A DNA stretch of 64,000 nucleotides from Odontesthes bonariensis (taxonomy: Eukaryota > Chordata > Actinopteri > Atheriniformes > Atherinopsidae), in the NCBI RefSeq assembly GCF_027942865.1, contig NC_134514.1, positions 4,626,115-4,690,114 on the forward strand, given 5' to 3'. Below the pieces are notes generated by a model that was not told where the DNA came from, ran no database searches, and saw only the letters and a list, made by a program, of their open reading frames with translations. Shown piece after piece: positions 11,471 through 22,719 of the stretch (the first letter of the stretch is position 1; every line of letters begins with the position of its first letter). The position numbers and the translations under genes were made by a program.

Positions 11471-12434
11471 GTGGCAGCCTACCACTCAACTGAGACGGCC
11501 CTCCTAGCAGTAACTGAGTCACTCCAAACTGCTCGAGCTAACTCTCTCTCCTCTGTCCTGATTCTCCTGGACCTGTCTACAGCATTTGACACAGTGAACC
11601 ACGACATCCTTCTCTCTACCCTGGAGGGAATGGGGGTTTCTGGCTCTGCACTCTCCATGTTCTCATCCTACCTGACAGATCGCTCCTACCAGGTAACACT
11701 GAGAGGGTCTGTGTCGAAGCCACGTAGGCTCACCACTGGGGTTCCCCAAGGTTCGTTCCTGGGTCTTCTTCTTTTCTCCCTCTACACATCATCTCTTGGT
11801 TCTGTCATCCACTCCCATAACTTTTCCTACCACTGCTATGCAGACGACACCCAGCTGATTCTGTCTTTTCCCCCTTCTGACACCCAAGTGGAAACACGCA
11901 TTGCTGCGTGCCTGGCAGACATCTCGGGGTGGATGTCGATGCACCACCTTAAGCTCAACCTGGACAAGACTGAGCTGGTGTTTCTCCTGGCGAAGGGCTG
12001 CCCGTTCCGAGACCTGGCCATCACCATGGATGACTCTGTGGTGACATCAACCCGGACCGCAAGGAATCTGGGCGTGATCCTGGACGACCAACTGTCGTTC
12101 TCGCCAATCATCGCATCAGTGACCCGTTCCTGCCGATTCCTCCTCTACAACATCCGGAGGATTCGCCCCTTACTCACCGACAAGGCAGCACAGGTGCTCA
12201 TCCAGGCTCTGGTCATCTCCCGCCTGGACTACTGTAACTCCCTCCTTGCTGGGGCCCCGGCTTCTGCCATCAGACCTCTGGAGCTGGTTCAGAAAGCTGC
12301 TGCTCGTCTGGTGTTCAACCTCCCCAAGTTCTCCCACACCACTCCCCTTCTCCGCTCTCTACACTGGCTCCCTGTAGCTGCTCGCATCCAGTTTAAGACT
12401 CTGGTGCTGGCCTACAGGACAGTGCGTACGCACA
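11471..12434 (+). pseudogene. L2-like LINE reverse transcriptase fragment
   Basis: An open frame of about 320 codons with RT motifs in order: [64 protein letters not shown] and LHWLPVAARIQ. It starts inside the RT domain (5' truncated) and stops at about 12434 where unrelated sequence begins, so the C-terminus and 3' region are lost. It sits in the C-rich block of the L1-like element. The frame is still open and the YADD box intact, but the copy is incomplete. It differs from the element at 3316-6056 by sequence. Confidence 0.85.
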
Positions 12435-12936
12435 AAATAGTGTTCAAGTATTTAAAACATTACAACAATATTACTGGGCATGTATTGTTGTAATGTTTTA
12501 AATACTTGAACGCAGTTTTTCTAGAGAAGATAATTGTTTTGTATATGGGATTATCGTCCATCGACTCTTTTGGGCTTTCACATATGCGCGCATACCAACA
12601 ACCGGTAAGTGACATGCTGTTTATAAAGTTGTTTTGTAACGTCCCCATGCCAGTAATGTGAGAACCATGCATATGGTTTTGATGGTAAGGCTTGTGACTT
12701 TATTGTCGGATGGTTTATAAAGTGGTGTGACGTTTCTGCAGTGTGCAAGTTGTTGTTTTACGTGGAAGGGTTAGTGCTTGCCCCTTAGCCACCACGTATT
12801 AGCCTCGCATGACAGGCTGAGCGAACAGCGCGATCTCCACACAGGGAGCGCAGATACGCACCTCTCTGTGTCCTACTGTCAGTATTTGACAACCTCTAGC
12901 AATGGGAATGCGCTTCAAATGCCCCGGAGTTTCCCT
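12435..12936 (-). mobile_element. Kolobok-like TTAA element, 5' end fragment, copy 1
   Basis: From 12483 to 12936 this matches the 5' part of the element at 21718-22194 closely. The right end reads GGAGTTTCCC then TTTAA; on the minus strand the terminus is AGGGAAACTCCGGGG preceded by TTAA (12937-12940). At the left the first 29 bases are duplicated in inverted order (12442-12470 against 12483-12511, 12-base gap). No transposase is present. Confidence 0.6.
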
Positions 12937-14419
12937 TTAATGTTACCAGCCCCGCCAGGCCCCGACACGGGCCGCGCGCCGGAAACCGGCCCCCGCGAGC
13001 CCGAGCGCCACCAAACCCCCCAGCAGGCGCCCGGCCCAACACCCGAGAGGGCCAGGCGCCCCAGACAGCCAACCGCAGTGGGCCAGCGCACGCCCCAGTG
13101 CCCCTGGGCAAGCGCCCCGGGAGTCAAGACGTGCCCACAGGTGGGTGAGGCCGCGAGCAGCGGGGAGAAGCAATGCCCCCCCCCCCATCAGGAACACCAC
13201 AAGCAGGCCAGAGGACAGCAGGACCCAGACCCAGACACCCCATAAATCATATAAGACAGAAAAAAATAAATAGATAAATGAAAAAAAAATTTATTAAATT
13301 AAATATAAAAAAAAAAAAAAACACACATCCACAAACACTCGTACAGCACATGCATCCATCTTGGGGGCAAGCAACCTTGTGGAACTGGGAGCGTGGCCCT
13401 CCGGGCAGCCTACATACCCAAAGAGCCCCGCCCACCAGATACCACTCAGTGCTATCGCCCCCCCAAAACCTAATGTGTGTGTGTGTATGTGTGTGTGTCT
13501 CATGATTAGTGATGTCTAAGGTGTAATTTAAACAAGGGCGGGGGGCTGCAGAGTGCACAGAACACACCCGCCCTCAAACCCTACGTGTGTGAATGTGTGC
13601 TGTGTGCAGGAGCCAGAAGGGAGAGGGGTATGGGGATCTAGAAGACCGGGGGAGAAAGGCAAGGAATGGCTGCAATAGGCACCCCTGTTTCCTGGGATCC
13701 GCCACAGAGCAGGAGGGCTCGATGTTCAACAGGTCCGGGGCCCGCAGCGTATTCGGGGAGCCACTTGGCAACCCGAAGGCACCCACCCGCCCCACCCCAG
13801 ACGGCCCCTACAAATAAAGAAAAGAACAAAACAAAAACAAACAGAACAGAACAAACAAACAAACAACAAACGAACCACAAAATCACTCCAGTCATAGCAG
13901 CCCGGGCCTGAGACCCACCATCACCCAGACCCACCCAAGCCGCCCCCAACAGGGGAGAAGCACCGCCACACCCCACCGCACGCCACCCCACCCTAACAAA
14001 GAACAGCCTGCAGGCACATCAGAGACCCCAGAGCAACCAGCCCAACACCAGGACCCGCACCGACCCACCTTCACGGCGGCGTGCCCAGGGCAACCAGACC
14101 CCCCCCCGGGCACAGGCACAGCACAGGCAGGGCACCCCCCGGGGCGCAAGGCAGCACCCAGACACCAGGGCCCAGGCCCAGCACTACACCCCATGCCAGA
14201 GCGGCGTGGCCACCCGACCCAGAGCCAGCGACCACCCCCCCATGCCCACCAAGAGACCACGCCCAACACCGCAAGACAGCTCCACCCACAAGTCCCCCAA
14301 ACTGCCAACCAGGCCAGACACACAGTCCCCCCCAGCAATGATCAACCCGGCCCCCACGACCCGAGAGACCACCAGAAACCCGAAGCCACACAGCCCCCCC
14401 CAGCACACAACCACCCCCA

Positions 14420-14855
14420 CTATGTGATAAAGCTAATCAGCGGGGACCAGAGAGAATGAAATTCAGCCAGTTGATCTTTTGAGGAGGCAGACATTGTTTC
14501 CATGCTAATATAATCAAAAAGAAAATTTCTAAACTGGTTAATACACAGATTGTTCTTTGCTTTCCAGTTCATGAGAATGGTTTTCTTTGCGATACATAGC
14601 ACTGTGAGGACCATGTGTGCTGAGTTCATTTCCATGTTGGTGTTGTCCAAGTCACCCAGTATGCACAGTGTGGGGCGTGCAGGAATACTACACTTAAGCC
14701 ATGTTGATAGGTCCTCACAGACCTCAAGCCAGAACTTCTGGACAGGCGCACAAAACCATAAAGCGTGTGCATAATTATCAGGTGTGTTATCTGTGCAATG
14801 TCTGCAGATGTTTGAGTGTGTTAGACCCATCCTGAACATCCTTTGTCCTGTATAA
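14420..14855 (-). pseudogene. L1/Tx1-like LINE ORF2 C-terminus
   Basis: The frame contains a zinc-knuckle-like spacing, CRHCTDNTPDNYAHALWFC, as at the end of fish L1/Tx1 ORF2 proteins, and ends at the stop at 14420. Upstream coding sequence is cut at 14856 by the terminus of a hAT element, so only about 145 codons remain. Confidence 0.65.
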
Positions 14856-17460
14856 CAGGGGTCCCCAACCACCAAACCTGGCCGTGAGATTGGGGGTGAA
14901 TGAAAAAAATCCCCCCCCTCAATTGTCTGTTGAACGTAAAGTACAAAAACAGTAACACCCCAAAAACTGAGCGAACTCCATTAGAGTGGTAGGACACTCC
15001 TTTCCCCCCTTTTTTCTGTCTAGTACTGATGCAACTCGTGTTTGAGATCCTCAATATTTGAATCATAGCTTGAGCCAATAAAACAACAGCCTCCTCCCTC
15101 AAAAAAGTTGGACTTGACGGATTTAGTGCTTGGACACTCTGCATAATGTTACAATTTGTGTTTGAAAATCTTCCAATTTCTCCAATCATGTTATCCAGAA
15201 CCGAATAGTACACAGAGACACAAAACGTGTGTTTGCTATCTGGAACTACATGTTGTCCCAAGGTGGAGTGGATGACAGTATCCTGAAGCACCTTCGTTGT
15301 CTGTCTTGGCCTCATTGTTTTTCGCTGAGTCGTGTCAATGTTACTTTGTTGACATAAATCAAGTGTTTCACTCCACATTTCCTCAAAAGAGGCTTGACTA
15401 CGGTACTGGACCAGTGTCTCTTTAAGTGCTTCAATAAGTTCTACCGCCTTAGCATAGTCCACTGTTTTAGACTGGAGCATGTCTGATAAAAATGTGGAGT
15501 CACTCAGGACCTTTCTGAACAGAACAAGAGATCCAGCAAAATTCAGATCAATTTGAGGCAATATCCCTCTTGCTTCAACAGCTCTCTGTGGATGGTTCTC
15601 AGATACTATCTCTTCAAGCACCTGTACCATTGCAGGCAACCTGTCCATAACATTGCGACATGCTGTGTGCCTACAGGCCCAACGTGTATCACTTAGCCGT
15701 TGGAGTTCCCTTGGTGCACCATCAAACATCTCCTGCTGCACTTCCAGCCATTTGTTATGTACATAGGACCCAGACATGAAAACATACAGTCGTTCCAATA
15801 ATGAGAAGAAGTTTCCTGCATCTGCCACACTTTTCACAGCGTCTACTATAACCAAGTTCAAGCAGTGTGTGCTACAGTGACTAAGAAGGCATGTTTGGCT
15901 ACTTCTTTTATTTTTGCTTGAACACCTGCATGTGCCCCGCGCATCACAGCCGCGCCATCATAGCCCTGGCCTACAAGGTTTTTCTTGTACTCCAGCCCAT
16001 GCTTCTCAAGGAAGCATATAATCCTGTCACTTAAAGCAGCAGCATCCAGGTGTTCTGCCACTTCAAACTCCAGAAAGCTCTCATGAACCACACCATTGTA
16101 AAAATATCTCAGAACAAATGACATTTGCTCTTTTTTCTGAACATCTTTAGTTTCATCAACAATAACTTGAGATAAACTGTTTGCTCGTTTTAACTTCCTG
16201 GATGATTTCCTCTTTGACCATTGCAGCCAAGCACTCAAGTATTTCATTCTGTATTGTTTTACTGGTATATTTTGCATTTTCAGCTTGTTGTTCAAGTCTT
16301 TTTTTAATGATGGGGTTATGGTTACCCAGCAAGTCTACCATAGACAGAAAAACACCCTTTTTTCCTGAGTCGAGAGACTCCCTGTGACCCCGCTGTGCTA
16401 TGTTTTCTGTGGCTGTTAGAACTAAAATTTCAGCTAATGTTTTAATGTAGTATTGGTTTTCAGCCACCTGCTTCTTTTTTTGCTCATCCATTAGTCCAAA
16501 CATTGAGGTATTTTTATCCATGATTTTCTTGTTCTCTGTCCATGCAAGCATTGCATTTACATGGCCTTCAGATCTGGCATGAGAACAGAAACCACTGTCT
16601 TTCATTGTAGCCTTTTTCCAGTTACAATAACCCTCGAATAAGGTGAAAACAGTCCTTAGAGCATCTGGGAGAGAAAAATGCCTACAAGCAAAACAGCAAG
16701 CTGCATCTTTGGATTGCGAGTATTCCAACCAGGGATGAGATTTGTAGCAGTCGCTGGGGAAGCTTCTCCTGGCTCCTCCCTGCAGGGTCTTAGGGAAACT
16801 CTCCCGCATTGGCTGCACTGGCACCTCATACCTGGACTTGGATATGTCTAGAAGATGGAGGGGAGGGAAGATTCAAACTGCTTTACATCTGAACTAATTA
16901 TACAATATAACAACTAGTAAAAACATAATCAATTTGGAACTGTCATTGATTAGTTATAACCATCAGACTGTGTAAACATACACTAACATTTTAGCCTGGG
17001 AGAGTATTTTTAACTTAATTTGTTTAATTTTGGAATTTAATCTGATCAATAGATCTAAAACACATTGTACATAAAATATTAAAACTCTGTCCCCATCTCA
17101 TCACGCTTTCAAGTTTCCCCAATTATTCATATTTAAGCAAACATGAATGTTCATATTTATCTGAAGAAGTTTAAACATTGTCTCTTCAATACACCTTATA
17201 GCAAAATGTCCGTTTTTGTTATTTGTTGTCTTAGTCATATGTAACTTAGTATACAATGCAGCAACAACTTCCATACCATGTGGACCAGCTCGACTGGAGA
17301 TGGTTGGTGATGGCTCAGGCACTCTCCTTTCCCTTTCACTGTCTGAGCCCTGCACCTTATATTGTCCCTTACTTTCTCCCTCCTCATTCTTGGTGATGCT
17401 CTCTCTCCTCCATATCTTCACTGCCGTGATGTTCTCCCACCTCCTCCTGTCGCTGCATTT
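14856..17460 (-). pseudogene. hAT transposase, ZMYM1/TTF-zinc-finger type, broken
   Basis: A DNA-transposon gene on the minus strand. An upstream exon (about 17460-17277, ending AGPH with donor GTATGG) joins in phase to an exon starting at 16847 after TTCTAG. The second exon encodes a TTF-type zinc finger region (KDAACCFACRHFS), the segment QVIVDETKDVQKKEQMSF and the central DUF4371-like part with RLSDTRWACR. It is split over three frames with shifts near 16200 and 15860 and ends before the C-terminal hAT dimerisation domain. At 14856 the sequence CAGGGGTCCCCAACC is a typical hAT terminus, so the element ends there. The other terminus was not found. The product would be nuclear and catalyse cut-and-paste transposition; this copy cannot. 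Confidence 0.8.
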
Positions 17461-17527
17461 TAGCAGAAAAAAATGCCATATGCTTGTGGCTCATGCAAAC
17501 ACAAACAATCATAAGAACTCCTCCTCT

Positions 17528-17528
17528 C

Positions 17529-17563
<35 letters not shown>

Positions 17564-17569
17564 CACACT
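17528..17569. repeat. (CA)n microsatellite
   Basis: A CA dinucleotide run with one interruption. A shorter GT run follows at about 17610-17624. Confidence 0.9.
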
Positions 17570-17579
17570 CTCTCTTTTG

Positions 17580-18696
17580 GAGCTCTGATGACACTGTACG
17601 GCCTTCCCGTGTGTGTGTGTGTGTGCATACAGTACAAGGCCAGGCCAGGCATATTGTAACACCAGAGATCATGTGTTCATAAGATCGAGGTTTGATGTGT
17701 TGTTTCACTCTGCACAAAATCTTTCAAATGTATTCAGTTTCTATGGGATTCTGGTAACTTAAGTCAACAGGAAATGCCTCATTCACACTTGTATATTAAC
17801 AATAGATTAGAAAACATAACGATTAACTGAGCGATAGGACCTGGAGGTGTGACCCACTTTGTTCCTTTTCTGTGGTACGTAATCGGTGTCCTTGGGTGTC
17901 ATTGAGGTGACTGTTTTAACTGTTTTAATACTTCCTTGTATCAGTACACCCAAATTTTAGATGGGTTTGTTTGCTGAAATGTTGTTACACAATATTCCAA
18001 GTACGAGAACTGAATATCTGTTCAGCTCGGTTGATGTGTGGAAAATAAACTGTGGAGCATTTGTCGTGATCGTGAATTTTTATTTGGATAAATGCAAAAT
18101 GGGTGATAAACTTCCTCCTAATTATTCTATGAACACTGACCCAACCAAAATGCTCGTCTTCCTACAGCGACGGGCCGTCCTGTCGACCCGCTTCACTAAA
18201 ACTGAATTGCTCTGCGTTTCTTTCTGGTCACAGTAAGTTAGGAACACACTTGAGCTCTGAATTCAGGCAAAATGCGTAAATGTGACAGAAAACTGTAGAA
18301 TCTGACATCTTCGCCGAGTTTTGAGTCATTTTTAAAGGCTCGAGGTGTCATTTACATTTAATTTACCTGCATAAATCTAACAAATAGTAAGAGAGACACT
18401 CAAGTGGCAACTGACACAATATTTGGAGTTTAAAATAAGGATATTATTGTGTATACAGAGTTCCAATGTATACATGTGTGAGGAGGTGTTCATATGATTG
18501 TGTGTTAGAGAAGGAAAGAAAGAGTGTGTGTTCGTTTGCCGTGTCTGGATGTGTACGATGAAACTGTGTGTGTGTGTGTGCGTGCATGTCAGAGAGAGAG
18601 AGTGAATGAGTGAGTGAATGCCCACAAGTGTACTTATAAGTGGGAAAAGTACTGGAGAACAAATAAGTACAAGTGCCTGTAAAGCATCAGACCTAC
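17580..18696. other. No gene recognised
   Basis: AT-rich sequence with short GT and GA runs around 18565-18610. The plus-strand open frame at 17961-18236 shows no known motif and no splice context. Confidence 0.4.
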
Positions 18697-19720
18697 CGGG
18701 GCTGTCACATCTTGCATCACCACAGAGGTCAATTGTATGGCCCGAAGCACAATGTTGCAGGAGACGTTCCATGATTGTTTCATGTTGGTCTCTGTAGGCC
18801 TGTTGTATAACCGGTACGAGGTAGACCTCTTGCATCTTGTAGAACTGTGTATTCTTGGGGATTGGTGTATGTAGAAGATTAGCCCAGTCCAGTAGGGTTG
18901 TGTGCGTAGCCCCTGTGAAAAGTATGGATGCGCTGATGAGGAGGTTATTTTCTGCCATCCCTCGCCGATCAGGGCAGGAAGCCCACGTACCGGAGTGATT
19001 ATTCAGGCAGTTCCACTGAATTTTTATTTGGCTTGAATGTGTTGTGGTTCTCGTCTCTGCAACAGCTGCACCACATACTGCACAGATTTGGAAAAGTTGC
19101 AGGAGTCTTGATTCACTAACAAGCCACTTCCTTTCAGCCCACCCATCTCCATTGGCAGAAGCTGAACCAGAATCTCTATCAGGACTTGATTGAGATGATC
19201 CACTGGGAGGTAAGTAGCTGATGTCAGAGGGCTCGTCCTCCAGTGACATCTCCTGAAAGCTCACACTCATCTCCGAGGCAGCGACATCTTCTTCAGCTTC
19301 CTGTGGAATGTGATCATGTGGATGGCACGTTTACAATTACAGTTTAGGATGTTACGTTGGAAATCATGGCCAAAGTGTAGATAACTAAAATTACTCACGT
19401 GTGTATCAATCCATGTTGAGGTCTTGGGGACCATCAAACCCTGTGTTGATGTTGTGGCACTGGGATCCTTGAATATAAAATGCACACACGCTTATTTATG
19501 AGATCAATGACAATGAGTCCATTTACACATTATGGGTTTGGAAACGGGATGAAACCATGGCAGACTTACCACTGTTTGCTTGCAAGAAGGAGGTCTTGCT
19601 ATGTACATCCCAGACAGTGATGGCCTCGTCTGTGCAGTGGAATGTTCCGGACTTGTGAGAAATAGAGTCAGACTGTCTATGAAGTTGGCTATTCCTGATG
19701 TCCTGGGCCCGTGTGTAGCC

Positions 19721-19870
19721 TTCATTGGTGTAGACTGTGGGCATGCAGCTAATTCTGGTCCTGAAACAGTGGGAAACTCACCACTCCTCTAAAGATTCAT
19801 TGGTGTAGACTGTGGGCATGCAGCTAATTCTGGTCCTGAAACAGTGGGAAACTCACCACTCCTCTAAAGA
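19721..19870. repeat. Perfect 75-bp tandem duplication
   Basis: Bases 19721-19795 are repeated exactly at 19796-19870. The unit covers the splice acceptor side of exon 2 of the THAP transposase gene, so the acceptor region exists twice. Confidence 0.9.
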
Positions 19871-19916
19871 TGAGAAACAAAAAAAGAGGATGGAGTGACA
19901 AGACAGTGGGCTACAC

Positions 19917-20214
19917 CAGTGGTTTTCAAAGCGGGGGCCGTGGCAATTTGGAAGGAAAAGTATGGCAAAACAAAAACAAAAAAATAATTAATGTATAACG
20001 AAATAAACAAAAAAGCTAAAATATCCTCATTACAATAATATATTGCATCTGAGCATTACTACTATTACTGTTATTTTTATATATCCCAGAGGGGCACTGA
20101 CACACAGACTATGGTTGTGAAAGGGGGTGCACAACCCATGTCAGGGCAGGGGGCCGTGTCTGGAATCTACCAGTATATGGGGGGCTTTGTCATGGTAAAG
20201 TTTGGGAACCCCTG
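19917..20214. mobile_element. Short hAT-type MITE
   Basis: Left end CAGTGGTTTTCAAAGCGGGG and right end GTTTGGGAACCCCTG are imperfect inverted repeats of the hAT type. Flanking 8-mers are GGCTACAC (19909-19916) and GGCTAAAC (20215-20222), a target duplication with one mismatch. The 298-bp element has no coding capacity. Confidence 0.75.
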
Positions 20215-20487
20215 GGCTAAACAACAACCTACTGATATCTCAGTTCTCTCTACATATTTCACCCATGATAACAACTTACAGCCATTCTCAAGCCAAAATC
20301 CATACCTCCTAACGTGTTCTACAAATTGGAAGGCATTGTTACTCACTTTGCTTGTGCTGAAAAATGCTATAAATAGAGCACAAAGTTTGGTTTTATTCGA
20401 TGATCATACAGTCTAAGGACTTGACTAACAATCACCTACTGAACACGTCAAATAGCAAACAAAAGCACCTTGCAATCGTGGCCTTCC

Positions 20488-21068
20488 CTAGCCTGGCGAC
20501 GCCATCCTACGCACATCCGCCCAAAGATTTTGGCTCCGCACATAGTCTGGCCAAATCCCCCTACCTCGGTTCGCTCAGTGTTTTGCCAATCAGCAAACAG
20601 TTGAGAGTGGTGACGCAGAAGTCACGCCGGAGTCCATTGTAGTTCAACTGCAGCGGAAATAAACATGGCGACGGAAGAAGAGACGCTAGAAGCTATCCAT
20701 GAAGTTGTCTCAACTCTTGAGAGCATTACACAATTAAAACAAGAGCAAGAGGAATGCCTCGTCAATTTTGTTAGTGGCAAGGATGTCGTAGCTCTCCTTC
20801 CAACTGGTTTTGGGAAAAGTTTGATTTAGTGTTGCAACCCGGTATAATGAAAGCGGATGTGGGAAGCGTGATTCGCGAGCTAGAGCCTCGCGAGAGTAAG
20901 CATGAACCTCGGCGCATAACCTACATCCTTTCTAAACATTACTGATTGGTTAAGGGAACTCCAATGAATTTAAGTTAATTTAAGGTCCCACCCTCCATGG
21001 GAACGGATTCCTCTTGGGTTTTTCCAGACTGTTTGACGGAGTCAACAGTCGGCTTTCGCCCAGGCTAG
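20488..21068. mobile_element. TIR element carrying a RecQ-like helicase 5' end
   Basis: The ends CTAGCCTGGCGA and TCGCCCAGGCTAG are inverted repeats (one extra G on the right), and both sides show AGTCTGG subterminally. The 7-bp GCCTTCC flanks it at 20481-20487 and 21069-21075. The 581-bp element lies in the intron after the THAP exon. It contains a short helicase-like frame. I could not assign it to a superfamily. Confidence 0.65.
20665..20829 (+). pseudogene. RecQ-like helicase N-terminus, 54 codons, truncated
   Basis: An ATG in the context AAACATGGCG opens a frame ending at TAG 20827-20829. The product contains LKQEQEECL, resembling the Q-motif region before helicase motif I of RecQ proteins, and LPTGFGKSL, a Walker A box very close to the RecQ MPTGGGKS box. 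The stop falls right after motif I, so no helicase can be made. No splice donor at the end is obvious. It looks like the start of a helicase gene kept inside a non-autonomous transposon. Confidence 0.65.
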
Positions 21069-21717
21069 GCCTTCCCCACCCAAAGATCAATAAACATTTG
21101 ACATTACCATGGCGTTGTCCCCAAGGCTCTTAGCGTTTGGAATAGCATTTCTCTTCAGGAATCTGTGATTGCCACTTGACGAGGTAAAATCGTCCTCCAT
21201 GAAATGCTCGCTGCAGATGCGGTAGTCTCTGCTTCGGAGGGTGTCCAGCGAAGTTTTCATGTCGAGATGGAGCACCAGCATCCACATTCGCAGCTTCTCA
21301 TTGGCTGCCTGAGAGGCAGCCGGTGAAAGCTCAGGCCTCTATTACTGCGCATTGTTGCCACAGTGTGGGAAAATGCATTCCCGCACCATTTTGTGGCTTT
21401 ACCTACCCCACTTTTCTTCCGTCTTCATAAGCACTGCTATGTTTTGCTTCGCTGCCGGTGAAGTTCCTACTTCCTGCAACTAAACTCACGTGACTCCAGC
21501 GCAAGACTTGTGAGATCCACAGAAATGAAAGCATTGATCAATATCAATTATTTTGTGGTACCATAAAAATTGTAAATGTCATTAGTCAACTCAAATCCGA
21601 CCATTACAGCTCTGTAACTTTATATACATTTATATTGGGAAACACTCAGAACGAGACTTGTATTTGTTTTCAAATCAGTGCAACAACAAAACCATATACT
21701 GCTAGGTTAGCATTAAT

Positions 21718-22194
21718 TCATGTTGTTTCATGCCCTGTAATATTGTTGTAATGTTTTAAATACTTGAACGCAGTTTTTCTAGAGAAGATAATTGCTTTGG
21801 ATATGGGAGTATCGTCCATTGACTGTTTTGGGCTTTCACATGCGCGCGCATACCAACAACCGGTAAGTGACATGCTGTTTATAAAGTTGTTTTGTAACGT
21901 CCCCATGCCAGTAATGTGAGAACCATGCATATGGTTTTGATGGTAAGGCTTGTGACTTTATTGTCGGATGGTTTATAAAGTGGTGTGACGTTTCTGCAGT
22001 GTGCAAGTTGTTGTTTTACGTGGAAGGGTTAGCACTTGCCCCTTAGCCACCACGTATTAGCCTCGCATGACAGGCTGCGCAAACAGCGCAATCGCCGCAC
22101 AGGGAGCGCCGATTTGCACCTGTCTGTGTCCTACTGTCAGTATTTGTCAACCTCTAGCAATGGGATTGCGCTTCAAATTCCCCGGAGTTCCCCT
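21718..22194 (-). mobile_element. 5' terminal region of the Kolobok-like element (copy 2)
   Basis: The right terminus on the minus strand is AGGGGAACTCCGGGG, preceded by TTAA at 22195-22198. It lies upstream of the THAP exon at 21389 in the same orientation, so it is probably the 5' end of that transposon. A close copy exists at 12483-12936. The interior has no convincing coding frame. Confidence 0.65.
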
Positions 22195-22450
22195 TTAACA
22201 AAGCACATTGTATTTTAGCAACAGTGCAAACAGTCTGTGCATATTTACAAACATAAAGTGCATGTCAGGCAACTGCTTTCTCAATAATACAACAATACTG
22301 CTGTAAATAACATACAAACAGTGTGTAAACAAATGACAAGTCCACAAAAAAAAAAAAAAAAAAACGGAATTAGCCCAAACAAAAGGATTTTTACTGTCGA
22401 TCCGTTAGGCATCTCAGGTCAGTAGCCTTCTTTTCAATGTCAGCAGGTAG

Positions 22451-22716
22451 CCTGCTGTCTCCGTTTAACAGATGAACAATGGTATGATGGTGTATGTTTG
22501 TCCCATCCAGCTGCTGATGTTTCATGTTTGTGCCACTAAGTGTCATCACAGAGATTAAAGAGCTTCTGCAGGACTTTGAACCTTTAAAATGGACATGCCA
22601 TGATAATGTCCAGTTATTTCATTCTTAATCTTGGGCAGCTGTAGATAAGCTCTGCATCCATTCTAACAACGCATAGTTTGTAATTATTTCAGAAAGAGGA
22701 AGATTTTTGTTTCTTG
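22451..22716. repeat. 266-bp dispersed duplicate, copy 1
   Basis: Nearly identical to 28965-29230, with about four single-base differences seen by eye and the same length. No coding or transposon feature was recognised inside; flanks differ on both sides. Confidence 0.85.
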
Positions 22717-22719
22717 AGG

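Larger units (their letters stand above)
10740..14855 (-). mobile_element. L1/Tx1-like LINE 3' region, C-rich on plus strand, with nested elements
   Basis: The end of an ORF2-like protein at 14855-14420 is followed (minus strand) by a very long C-rich/G-rich 3' region with blocks at 14420-12945 and 11470-10740. The two blocks share the same unusual composition and seem to be one element split by a LINE (11471-12434) and a TTAA-type fragment (12435-12936). Open frames in the C-rich blocks on either strand are compositional, not genes. The exact 3' end near 10740 is uncertain. Confidence 0.55.
18697..21389 (-). pseudogene. Kolobok-like THAP-domain transposase gene, broken
   Basis: Four exons on the minus strand can be joined. 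Exon 1 (21389-about 21111) starts MVRECIFPHCGNN and later has RDYRICSEHFMEDDF, together a C2CH THAP zinc finger, but an in-frame stop and a shift separate the halves. Exon 2 lies at about 19741-19569, exon 3 at 19467-19399 and exon 4 at 19300-18697, all with GT/AG borders in phase 0. Exon 4 contains LLDWANLLHTPIPK and CGDARCDSPG, a motif I associate with Kolobok-type transposases of fish. The rest of the DDE region is missing after 18697, where a donor GTAGGT is seen. The same element's 5' terminus is at 22194. Two other transposons sit in the long intron between exons 1 and 2. Confidence 0.65.

Noticed and set aside
12778-14459. Many proline-, glycine- or alanine-rich open frames on both strands
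   Set aside because: They come from C-rich composition of a LINE 3' region; frames overlap on both strands and show no domain.
17528-17662. Valine/cysteine-rich open frames over the CA/GT runs
   Set aside because: Dinucleotide microsatellites translate this way in any frame.
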